From NCBI GenBank assembly GCA_001768195.1, contig MENI01000044.1, positions 1 to 49,993 on the forward strand: a DNA stretch of 49,993 nt, in the 5' to 3' direction. Made by a program: the position numbers and the translations under genes. The notes beneath the pieces were generated by a model that was not told where the DNA came from, did no database searches, and was given only the letters and a program-made list of their open reading frames with translations. Shown piece after piece: positions 26,997-35,160 of the stretch. Position 1 is the first letter of the stretch. Each line of letters starts with the position of its first letter. Source of the stretch: Bacteroidetes bacterium GWA2_40_15. Lineage in GTDB: Bacteria > Bacteroidota > Bacteroidia > Bacteroidales > VadinHA17.

Positions 26997-28049
26997 ATGA
27001 AAACAATTAAAGGTCCTGCCATTTTTCTGGCCCAGTTTATACGCGATGAAGCTCCTTATAATACTCTTGATGGAATAACTTCATGGGTAGCTGATCTGGG
27101 ATACAAAGGTGTTCAGATACCATCGTGGGATGATCACCTTATCGATCTGAAACTTGCTGCGACCTCTAAAACATATTGCGATGAATTAAGAGGCAAGGTT
27201 GAATCAAAAGGTTTGGAGATAGTTGAACTCGCAGCTTATTTGCAGGGTCAGGTGATTGCTATACACCCTGCCTACGAAACAATGTTTGATGCTTTTTATC
27301 CTAAGGGACTGACCACAAAAGCAAGGACCGAATGGGCAACTGACCAGCTTATTATGACCATTAAAGCATCTGCCAATTTTTATACAAAGAATATATCTGT
27401 TCTTTCCGGAGGATTTGCCTGGCATACAATGTATCCATGGCCTCAGCGACCGGATGGATTAATACAGGAAGCATTTAAGGAATTGGTGACCCGCTGGATG
27501 CCTGTATTAAATTTTGCCCGGGAGAATAATATAACAATCGGGTATGAACTGCACCCTGGTTCAGACCTGTTTGACGGAGCTACATACGAAATGTTCCTTG
27601 AAATGTCGGGAGATCACCCCTCTGCCTGCATTACTTACGATCCGAGTCATATGCTTCTTCAGCAGATGGACTATATCCGGTTTATTGATTTGTTTTCAGA
27701 TAAGATCAAAGCATTTCATGTCAAAGATGCAGAGTTCAATCCAACCGGACGTGTAGGTGTTTACGGCGGATTTCAATCCTGGATAAAAAGAGCCGGTCGT
27801 TTTCGTTCTCTGGGTGACGGACAGGTCGATTTCAAACGGATATTTTCATTACTGACTGAAAGGAACTATGACGGCTGGGCAATCCTTGAGTGGGAAGATT
27901 GTATTAAAAGCCCTGAGCAAGGTGCTGCAGAAGGTGCTGGTTTTATAAGAAGCCAGATTATTAATTCAACAGAGGTATCTTTTGATGATTTTGCCGGAAA
28001 CACTACTTCAACTGAACGGAACAGGAAGATCCTTGGAATATCGGATTAA
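26997..28049 (+). CDS. Sugar phosphate isomerase/epimerase-like TIM barrel (metal ligands intact)
   Basis: This 350-aa protein has the metal-site pattern of the xylose-isomerase-like superfamily: Glu in TIGYELHPGSD, Asp/His in CITYDPSHMLLQQ, His-x-Lys in AFHVKDAEF and a closing Glu in ILEWED. Unlike the barrel at 9422, all four ligand tracts are present. Members act as epimerases, isomerases, dehydratases or 3-keto-glycoside-acting enzymes. Pairing with the Gfo/Idh/MocA gene 36 bp upstream favours a keto-sugar intermediate. No signal peptide is present. Confidence 0.8.
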   Translation: MKTIKGPAIFLAQFIRDEAPYNTLDGITSWVADLGYKGVQIPSWDDHLIDLKLAATSKTYCDELRGKVESKGLEIVELAAYLQGQVIAIHPAYETMFDAFYPKGLTTKARTEWATDQLIMTIKASANFYTKNISVLSGGFAWHTMYPWPQRPDGLIQEAFKELVTRWMPVLNFARENNITIGYELHPGSDLFDGATYEMFLEMSGDHPSACITYDPSHMLLQQMDYIRFIDLFSDKIKAFHVKDAEFNPTGRVGVYGGFQSWIKRAGRFRSLGDGQVDFKRIFSLLTERNYDGWAILEWEDCIKSPEQGAAEGAGFIRSQIINSTEVSFDDFAGNTTSTERNRKILGISD

Positions 28050-28086
28050 TTCAAAAGTAACAAACTCTATTTAAAACCCTTAAACT

Positions 28087-29580
28087 ATGGATGAGAAATC
28101 AAGGAAAAGCCTTTTTCGCGCCTGCTTTTTTGCGCTGATGGCAACTTCATTCGGATTTATGCTGAGAGCGATGCTGATTACTGAATGGGGCGAGGAATTC
28201 AATCTGACAAAAACCCAGATGGGTGAAATAATGGGTGTTGGATTATGGCCCTTTGCAGTCTCGATAGTCCTGTTCAGTCTGATAATTGATAAGATCGGTT
28301 ATGGCAGGGCAATGGCTATTGCATTTATTTGTCACATAAGCTCATTGGTTATTACTTTATTGGCGAATGGTTATTGGATGCTGTACATAGGCACTTTCAT
28401 TTTTGCATTGGGAAACGGGACTATTGAAGCAACTATAAATCCTGCTGTTGCTACAATGTTTCCCAAAGAAAAAACTAAATGGATAAACAAGCTGCATGCA
28501 GGATGGCCTGCTGGTATGGTTGTTGGCGGAATTATAGCTATCGCATTGGGTGAATCAGTTAAGTGGCAGTACAAAATAGCAATAATTCTGATCCCGATGC
28601 TTACATATGGATTTCTGATGCTAAAGAAGAAGTTCCCTGTTCAGGAACGTGTTGCTGCAGGTGTTTCTTATAAGGATATGCTGAAGGAACTGGGAATACT
28701 GGGGGCTCTGATTATAGTTTCATTGATGGTTTTTGAAATCGGAAACTTTTTCAATCTCTTCAGAACAGTTGAAATAGTATTGATAATCCTTATTACAGGG
28801 GCATTTGGAATTTATGTCAGGTCGCTTGGCCAGCCGGTATTTATTGTTTTGTTATTAATTATGTTTCCATTAGCCACCACCGAGCTGGGAACCGACAGCT
28901 GGATCGTTGACCTTATGGCCGGTGAGATGAAGAGCCTCCAGTTACAACCCGGCTGGATTTTAGTCTATACAGCTTTGATAATGACCATTGCCCGCTTCTT
29001 TGCCGGGCCTGTCATAGAAAAACTGAAACCATCAGGACTACTGATTTTTAGTTCTGCAATCGCAGCAGCAGGTTTGTTCTTTCTTTCTTTGTCTACAGGT
29101 ATCATGGTTTTTATAGCAGCCACTATTTATGGATTTGCTAAATCTTATCTCTGGCCTACAATGATAGGAATTGTCGGAGAGCGTTTTCCAAAAGGAGGTG
29201 CATTAACATTAAACGTTACTACCGGAGTTGGTATGATGGCAGTTGGAATTGTAGGAGCTGTTTTTCTTGGCTTTGCCCAGGATAAGGAGATAGAAAGAAG
29301 CATTGCTGACTATGACCGAATGAACAATACCAGTTTACAGGAAAAATATATCAGCGTCGAAAAGAACAGTATTTTCGGAACATACCAGACGCTTGATATT
29401 GCAAGTTTTGAGGTTGCGCCTGTTCAGGAACGCCAGATTATTGAATCTGGAATGTTTAAAGCAAAAAAAGGAGCCCTGAAACTCGTTGCTGTTCTGCCGG
29501 TAATTATGCTTATTTCCTTTATAGTTTTACTTCTTTATTTTAAGAAAAAGGGAGGATACAAACAGGTTGAAATTACCTGA
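28087..29580 (+). CDS. MFS transporter, sugar-type
   Basis: The 497-aa protein has about twelve transmembrane segments and the major facilitator loop DKIGYGRAM after the second one. It starts with a short charged N-tail (MDEKSRKSLFRA). A soluble loop of roughly 60 residues (ADYDRMNNTSLQEKY to IESGMFKAKKGA) sits before the last transmembrane segment, longer than usual. It ends the catabolic operon, 37 bp after the epimerase gene, so it is the probable importer for the operon's substrate. It is unrelated in detail to the NHS-type permease at 6929. Confidence 0.82.
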   Translation: MDEKSRKSLFRACFFALMATSFGFMLRAMLITEWGEEFNLTKTQMGEIMGVGLWPFAVSIVLFSLIIDKIGYGRAMAIAFICHISSLVITLLANGYWMLYIGTFIFALGNGTIEATINPAVATMFPKEKTKWINKLHAGWPAGMVVGGIIAIALGESVKWQYKIAIILIPMLTYGFLMLKKKFPVQERVAAGVSYKDMLKELGILGALIIVSLMVFEIGNFFNLFRTVEIVLIILITGAFGIYVRSLGQPVFIVLLLIMFPLATTELGTDSWIVDLMAGEMKSLQLQPGWILVYTALIMTIARFFAGPVIEKLKPSGLLIFSSAIAAAGLFFLSLSTGIMVFIAATIYGFAKSYLWPTMIGIVGERFPKGGALTLNVTTGVGMMAVGIVGAVFLGFAQDKEIERSIADYDRMNNTSLQEKYISVEKNSIFGTYQTLDIASFEVAPVQERQIIESGMFKAKKGALKLVAVLPVIMLISFIVLLLYFKKKGGYKQVEIT

Positions 29581-29834
29581 ACAATGCTGGGATATCGACA
29601 TTCGGAACCGCCAATAGAATCAAAATGGTTGTGAACAAATACCATTTCCATTGTATTAACTAATCTCTTATTTGTAAGGTTAACTTCGAACACATCATTC
29701 AATATCAAAACTGTTAAATTGTTACAACCGGATACATTATTAAAGGCGGGTGTATTCATTTACTGATGGATATAATAATAGTACTTATAGTAATACTTAT
29801 AATTATGATCAAATCAGCTATCATGAAGGGGAGA

Positions 29835-31091
29835 ATGAATTTGTTAATCAATTTATTCAGAAGGCAGACCATCTTTTTAGCATATATGGTCTTTTTTTCA
29901 TCTCAGTTTTCTTCTTCCTGCAGTAGCGATCACTCCATCGAATTCAAACATCAGGTAATTGCAACCCCCCTTCCCGGAACCGAGTGGGGTACCGGGGGAT
30001 TTACATTGGCTGATTATGACGGTGATGGGGATCTCGATGTTACAATACAGTGCAGGTCTGATGATGATAAGGTTTACTGGTATGAATACCGGGAATCTGA
30101 TAAATGGATCCCACATTTTATAGGAATAGCAAGAGAATATCAGTTAGGTGGTACTGCGTATGATGTAAACCGGGATGGCCATACAGATCTTGTTATGGGA
30201 CATGTATGGTTCCGGAATCCCGGGGATCTGAACGCGAATCCTGATTCGGAATGGGATATGTATCCATATAACGGCGATATGCCGGAAGAGAATCATGATA
30301 TAGTTACCGCAGATATAAACCTCGATGGGATGGAGGATATAGTAATGTATAATCAGGAAGCCGGTACTTTACGATGGTATAATACTACAGACCCCTACAA
30401 TTGGACATATACAGACATAGCAACTGACGTTAATGAGAACGATGTGCATTCCGGTTTATTTCCAAAGGGTTTTGCTGATCTTGATAACGATAATTATGTT
30501 GATCTGATAATGCCTGTATTTTGGTATAAGAATCCGGGAACAACAGGTGAGAAATGGATAAAAAAGGAGTACCTGTATACTCCAATTCTTCCTAATCCAT
30601 ATGGAAAAGGGATGAGAGTCTGGTCGGGAGATATCAATAGCGACGAGCTTAATGATATTATTTATTCAGATTGCGATGTCCAGTTTTCAAAGGTGTACTT
30701 ACTCATAAATGAAGACGGCGGAAAGACCTGGAAAAAGGAGGAGATTCCTGTTCCGGAAAGCAATGTTGGAGAATCAGGTTCATTTCATTCGCTCCAGGTT
30801 GCAGACTTTGATAATGATGGCGACCTTGATATTTTTGCCGGAGAACAGGAAGATCCTAATAAATTGATGAAACCACCGGGATTAAAAGAACGGGGTATTA
30901 TCTTTCAAAATATCGGAACAATTAAACGTCCGCAGTTTTCGCCGGTTATCATTCATGAAGATAATCCCGGCTGGCACGATGCTCTTATAGGTGATGTAGA
31001 TGGGGATGGCGATATTGATATTGTCAGCAAAGTCTGGAACGCTGATCAGCCGGTATATCATCTTGATTATTGGGAGAATAAGCTAAAATAG
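29835..31091 (+). CDS. FG-GAP/VCBS seven-bladed beta-propeller lipoprotein (subgroup C)
   Basis: I choose ATG 29835, which follows GAAGGGGAGA, over the upstream ATG at 29766, because it gives a normal lipoprotein signal (MNLLINLFRRQTIFLAYMVF, ending FSSSC). Seven motifs follow: DYDGDGDLD, DVNRDGHTD, DINLDGMED, DLDNDNYVD, DINSDELND, DFDNDGDLD, DVDGDGDID. It resembles the proteins at 13219 and 14488, with IFAGEQEDPNKLMKPPG in blade six and WHDALIGDVDGDGD at the end. It begins a second FG-GAP cluster that follows the catabolic operon after a 254-bp gap. Confidence 0.83.
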   Translation: MNLLINLFRRQTIFLAYMVFFSSQFSSSCSSDHSIEFKHQVIATPLPGTEWGTGGFTLADYDGDGDLDVTIQCRSDDDKVYWYEYRESDKWIPHFIGIAREYQLGGTAYDVNRDGHTDLVMGHVWFRNPGDLNANPDSEWDMYPYNGDMPEENHDIVTADINLDGMEDIVMYNQEAGTLRWYNTTDPYNWTYTDIATDVNENDVHSGLFPKGFADLDNDNYVDLIMPVFWYKNPGTTGEKWIKKEYLYTPILPNPYGKGMRVWSGDINSDELNDIIYSDCDVQFSKVYLLINEDGGKTWKKEEIPVPESNVGESGSFHSLQVADFDNDGDLDIFAGEQEDPNKLMKPPGLKERGIIFQNIGTIKRPQFSPVIIHEDNPGWHDALIGDVDGDGDIDIVSKVWNADQPVYHLDYWENKLK

Positions 31092-31127
31092 AAATTCATT
31101 CAGTTTATTAATATTAAAATAAATAAG

Positions 31128-33446
31128 ATGAAAAGGGGAATTACTCTTACTAAAATTGCCTTGATAACTCTCACAGCTTTTGTCTTTTCCATTATTTCTT
31201 CCTGCTCAGGAGAATCAGATATTAAGAAGAAAAATGGATATTGGGAGCTGTTGATCCTGGATGGGAAAACAGATTTTCGAAATACCGGGTGTCTCGGTGC
31301 TGCTGACATTGACGGTGACGGGAGAGAGGAAATGTTTATCGGAGGCAAAGGTGCATTGGTATGGTACCGTCCCGATACATTTGAGAAGGGGGTGATTGCT
31401 AATGGGAACTTCCATGTCGGTATGGTACTGGAGGATGTTGATGGCTGCGGACTTCCAGAGCTGTTTGTTGGAGAAGAGAGTGCCGATCCAGGAACATGGA
31501 TGATTACCTGGTATAAACCAGGGAAGGATCTGTCAAAACCCTGGGAAAGACATGTAATTGAACCGGCTTTTGACGGAGGGCCTCATGATATTGTCTTTGC
31601 TGACCTCGATGGAGATGGAGAAAACGAACTGGTTTCCATAGCGTGTTATACCTCTACTCCAGGAATATTTGCTTTTAAGCGCAGCATGGATATTAAATCT
31701 CCGTGGACTAAATATCCTGTTTTTGAAGGCATATTTGCGGAAGGGTTGAGTGTTGGAGACCTTAACGGAGACGGAAAACCAGAAATTGTAAACGGCCCTG
31801 ATTGGTATTCACAACCTGATGGAGGAGCACTCTCCGGTCACTGGTCGAGGCATACTTTTGCGCCTAATTTCAGGGAAATGTGCAGGACTGCACTTGTAGA
31901 TATTACAGGTAACGGACGACCTGATATCGTAATAACCGATTCAGAATATATGGATGGATCTCTATCCTGGTTTGAAAACAGGTTAGTGGAAGATCCTGCA
32001 AATCCATGGATAGAGCACAGACTTGAGGACGGAATGATTTATTCACATTCATTGGAAATAAAACAAACTTCCAGGACTAATGAGACCCTCATATTTGTGG
32101 CAGAAATGGAACAGGGGGGATGGAACGCACCATATAATCTTGATGCAAGATTAATGACCTATTTAACAAAGGATGGAGGAAAGACATGGAATAGAGATGT
32201 CCTGTACAAAGGAGAAGGCACTCATCAGGCTATTATGTACGACATAGATAACGATGGGGAGCTTGAAGTACTGGGAAAAACCTGTTCACAGATAGATAAA
32301 AGTCCAAGGGTACAGATATGGGACTACAAAAGCAAACCAACTCTTGACGTAAGCTTTAAACATACTCTGATTGACAGGGATAAACCAATTACAGCAACAG
32401 ATATAATGTCTGCAGATGTTGATAATGATGGCAGACCGGATGTGGTTTGCGGGTCCTGTTGGTATAAAAACCCGACATGGGAGCGATTTGAAATCCCGGG
32501 GATATTTCAGGTCATTAATAATTATGATATTGATAATGATGGGCATATTGAGTTTATTGCATCAAAACGGAACCCTCTTGCCAAAGATGAATATTCGGGA
32601 TTGAGTTCAGGAGAAATATGGTGGATTAAACCTGTTGACCCTATAGAAGGAAAATGGGAGGAATATTTTATCGGAAAGATAAAAGGTGACTGGATACACG
32701 GAAGTGTTATAGCTCCATTGTTACCCGGAGGAAAACTTGCGTTTGTTACCTGCTATCACGATTCCGAAAAAAACGGAAATCCTCCAGAGATATTTGAAAT
32801 TCCGGAAGATCCGAGGAATGGGCCCTGGGAAAAAAGAGTATTCGCTGATGTAAGATACAATGAAGAATTGATTGCTTATGATATGGATTCAGATGGTCTG
32901 CTTGATATTGTTGGTGGCCGGAATTACTTTCATAATCAGGGGGATGGAACTTTTAAAGCTTATCTTACTGATGAAACATCAGATCCGGCCAGAATCAGTA
33001 TGCTGGATGTAAATAAAGATGGAAGGATGGATGTTGTCGTTGGACAGGGTACAATGGATTCCCCGACCCGATCTATCCCTTTCACTCAACTCCTTTGGCT
33101 CGAAAACCCTGTTGATGCAACTGCAGTCCCGTGGAAAAAGCATGTTATCGATATATTACGATGTGCACATTCAATAGGAGTCGCCGATCTCGATGGTGAC
33201 GGTGAAAATGAAATAATAGCAGCGGAGCATGACCCCTACTGGCCTTACAGGAAAAGGTGCAGACTTATGGCATACAAAAAAGCTAACACACAGGGAACAG
33301 CATGGTACCGCTATCTTATTGATGGACGGTTCGAACATCATTCGGGGGCAAAGATATTTGAGATTGAGCCGGGCCGACTCGGGATCGTAAGTCATGGTTG
33401 GAGAGATAAGATCTATGTTCATTTATGGGAGGTGGTTAAAAATTAG
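31128..33446 (+). CDS. Double FG-GAP/VCBS propeller lipoprotein (14 blades, subgroup D)
   Basis: The signal peptide ends at SIISSC near residue 26. The first set reads DIDGDGREE, DVDGCGLPE, DLDGDGENE, DLNGDGKPE, DITGNGRPD, a degenerate blade carrying LIFVAEMEQGGWN, and DIDNDGELE. The second set reads DVDNDGRPD, DIDNDGHIE, a degenerate blade, DMDSDGLLD, DVNKDGRMD, DLDGDGENE and a degenerate final blade. That gives two seven-bladed propellers, with more Glu-ending motifs than the others. It keeps the AEM-x-Q signature. It follows the preceding gene by 36 bp and is probably cotranscribed with it. Confidence 0.82.
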   Translation: MKRGITLTKIALITLTAFVFSIISSCSGESDIKKKNGYWELLILDGKTDFRNTGCLGAADIDGDGREEMFIGGKGALVWYRPDTFEKGVIANGNFHVGMVLEDVDGCGLPELFVGEESADPGTWMITWYKPGKDLSKPWERHVIEPAFDGGPHDIVFADLDGDGENELVSIACYTSTPGIFAFKRSMDIKSPWTKYPVFEGIFAEGLSVGDLNGDGKPEIVNGPDWYSQPDGGALSGHWSRHTFAPNFREMCRTALVDITGNGRPDIVITDSEYMDGSLSWFENRLVEDPANPWIEHRLEDGMIYSHSLEIKQTSRTNETLIFVAEMEQGGWNAPYNLDARLMTYLTKDGGKTWNRDVLYKGEGTHQAIMYDIDNDGELEVLGKTCSQIDKSPRVQIWDYKSKPTLDVSFKHTLIDRDKPITATDIMSADVDNDGRPDVVCGSCWYKNPTWERFEIPGIFQVINNYDIDNDGHIEFIASKRNPLAKDEYSGLSSGEIWWIKPVDPIEGKWEEYFIGKIKGDWIHGSVIAPLLPGGKLAFVTCYHDSEKNGNPPEIFEIPEDPRNGPWEKRVFADVRYNEELIAYDMDSDGLLDIVGGRNYFHNQGDGTFKAYLTDETSDPARISMLDVNKDGRMDVVVGQGTMDSPTRSIPFTQLLWLENPVDATAVPWKKHVIDILRCAHSIGVADLDGDGENEIIAAEHDPYWPYRKRCRLMAYKKANTQGTAWYRYLIDGRFEHHSGAKIFEIEPGRLGIVSHGWRDKIYVHLWEVVKN

Positions 33447-33521
33447 TTGTTTCCCGGGAAATAGCTGGATAAAAAATACTTATAGTAAGATGTAAACACA
33501 TCCGACCTTAAAACAAGGAGA

Positions 33522-34493
33522 ATGATATCATTTAAAGATTCAGGGTTTGTGAATACCCGTGACATGTTTAGTAAAGCTTATGATGGGGCATATGTAATAG
33601 GCGCCTTCAATTTTGTATGTCTTGAACAGATGCAGGCTATAACAGCTGCTGCCATGGAAACCAGGTCTCCCTTTATTATGCAATGCTCCGCAAATGTAGC
33701 CAGATATGTTAATCCAATTATGGTCAGGCATATGGCTGCAGCATGTATTGAGATTATCCGTTCAGAGGGGCTGACGATTCCTATGGCATTACATCTTGAT
33801 CATGGAACTACATTTGAAGAGTGCAAAGCTGCTATAGACGAGGGATTTTCATCTGTAATGATTGACGGTTCTGCACTACCGTTTCAGGAGAACATTGAAC
33901 TTACAGCAAGGGTTGTTGAGTTTGCCAGGAAACATGATGTTACTGTCGAAGGGGAATTAGGTGTCGTTTCAGGAATTGAAGAAGAAATTGAACATAGCGA
34001 ATCACGCTTTACTGACCCGGAGGCAGTATCGGAATTTGTAAAAAGTTCCGGCGTTGATAGTCTGGCTATTTCAATAGGAACATCGCACGGAGTGGTTAAA
34101 ATCAGGGTTAAACCCGGAGAGCCTGTTCCTCCTCTTCGCTTCGACATACTTTCCGAAGTTGAAAAACGACTTCCTGGTTTTCCTATAGTATTGCACGGTG
34201 CATCGGCTATTCCCCAAAAATATGTTGACATGATAAACCAGTATGGAGGGAAACTGGATCAGGCACAGGGAATCCCCGTTGAACAAATAAATCAAGCTGC
34301 TAAAATGGCTGTGTGTAAAATAAATATTGCATCGGATGGCTGGATTACAATGACAGCTGTATCACGCAAAGCATTGGCAGAAAATCCTTCGATAATTGAT
34401 CCCCGCAAGTTCCTTGCCCCGTCAAGAGAAGCAATGAAAGAGATTTATATTTACAAAATGAGGGAGGTATTCAATTGTGCAGGTAAAGCTTAG
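33522..34493 (+). CDS. Second class II aldolase-family enzyme
   Basis: The 323-aa protein has the class II aldolase tracts ALHLDHGTTFEEC, VEGELGVVSGIEEEIEHSES, ISIGTSHG and IVLHGASAIPQ, and the C-terminal KINIASDG. It is closer to typical fructose-1,6-bisphosphate aldolases than the enzyme at 19957, which is shorter and has GGTGLS in place of GASAIP. The start ATG is preceded by AAGGAGA, an unusually good ribosome-binding site for this phylum. Its 3' end overlaps the next FG-GAP gene by 17 bp, so the two are coupled. Confidence 0.85.
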   Translation: MISFKDSGFVNTRDMFSKAYDGAYVIGAFNFVCLEQMQAITAAAMETRSPFIMQCSANVARYVNPIMVRHMAAACIEIIRSEGLTIPMALHLDHGTTFEECKAAIDEGFSSVMIDGSALPFQENIELTARVVEFARKHDVTVEGELGVVSGIEEEIEHSESRFTDPEAVSEFVKSSGVDSLAISIGTSHGVVKIRVKPGEPVPPLRFDILSEVEKRLPGFPIVLHGASAIPQKYVDMINQYGGKLDQAQGIPVEQINQAAKMAVCKINIASDGWITMTAVSRKALAENPSIIDPRKFLAPSREAMKEIYIYKMREVFNCAGKA

Positions 34494-35145
34494 TATAATC
34501 AGATTTCCTTTTATAGGGCAAGCAGCAGAGGAAGCTTCTGAACAGGGCCTTACCACTGGTGATATTGATGGTGATGGATTAATCGATATAATCGCACCTT
34601 ACGGAGTACGTTCGGATCCTACATTAATCGGATGGTGGAAAAACCCTGGTCAACAACCGGGTACATGGAAGCTGAATAAAGTAGGAGAAACACAGAATTA
34701 TTCAGCTGATCGGGTGGCTGTTGCAGATGTGAATGGGGATGGACGGGCAGACATTTTAGTAACGGAGGAGTCATGGCAGACTCCTGAGCACGTTGCCCAG
34801 ATGTTTTGCTTCACTCAGGGAGGTGTTGGTAATGTGCCATTATGGAGCCGCAATTCTGTTTTAACAGCTGCCTCAATGAATAGCATTGGTGTTGCAGATA
34901 TTGACCATGACAAAGACCTTGACATTGTGACATGCGAACATAAAGGAAAAGATCTGCGACTCTTTGTGCTGGAGAATGATGGAAGGGGTCAGTTCACTCC
35001 GCACGTTATTGATCAGGGTAAGGAAAGCCACCTGGGAACACTTCTTTTTGATATGGATAGCGATGGAGACCTCGACATCATAAGTATTGCCTGGGACAAT
35101 TACAAATTCCTGCATTTGTGGCGAAATGATGCATTAAGTCTATAG
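34477..35145 (+). CDS. Short FG-GAP/VCBS protein without signal peptide (four blades)
   Basis: GTG at 34477 follows AGGGAGG, lies within the end of the aldolase gene and starts a 222-aa frame. Only four motifs are present (DIDGDGLID, DVNGDGRAD, DIDHDKDLD, DMDSDGDLD) and no signal peptide or membrane segment, so it appears to be cytoplasmic. Its last part (LFDMDSDGDLDIISIAWDN) resembles the end of the second propeller at 10468. It could be a half-propeller that dimerises, or the surviving 3' part of a longer exported gene; the good ribosome-binding site and overlap favour an expressed protein. The URO-D-like gene follows after 15 bp. Confidence 0.7.
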   Translation: MQVKLSIIRFPFIGQAAEEASEQGLTTGDIDGDGLIDIIAPYGVRSDPTLIGWWKNPGQQPGTWKLNKVGETQNYSADRVAVADVNGDGRADILVTEESWQTPEHVAQMFCFTQGGVGNVPLWSRNSVLTAASMNSIGVADIDHDKDLDIVTCEHKGKDLRLFVLENDGRGQFTPHVIDQGKESHLGTLLFDMDSDGDLDIISIAWDNYKFLHLWRNDALSL

Positions 35146-35160
35146 TGAGTCATACCTGAA

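Noticed and set aside
19957-28049. Assignment of the operon to myo-inositol breakdown
   Set aside because: Gfo/Idh, TIM-barrel, PfkB and class II aldolase genes recall the iol set, but no IolB-, IolD- or IolA-like gene is seen, and the kinase is fructokinase-like.
17961-29580. Assignment of the operon to sulfoquinovose (sulfo-TAL) breakdown
   Set aside because: A short transaldolase, an isomerase and a kinase are present, but the isomerase is FucI/AraA-like, and no clear sulfolactaldehyde enzyme or sulfoquinovosidase is seen. The link is too weak.
29535-29759. 75-codon minus-strand frame between the MFS permease and the next propeller gene
   Set aside because: It reads somewhat protein-like (NTMEMVFVHNHFDSIGG), but it overlaps the permease end, has no family that I recognise and no upstream signal. 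It may be a relic, but I cannot support it.
33450-33461. 12-bp palindrome TTTCCCGGGAAA before the second aldolase gene
   Set aside because: It is perfect, but short and alone, without a nearby promoter box or regulator gene. It is not enough to call an operator.
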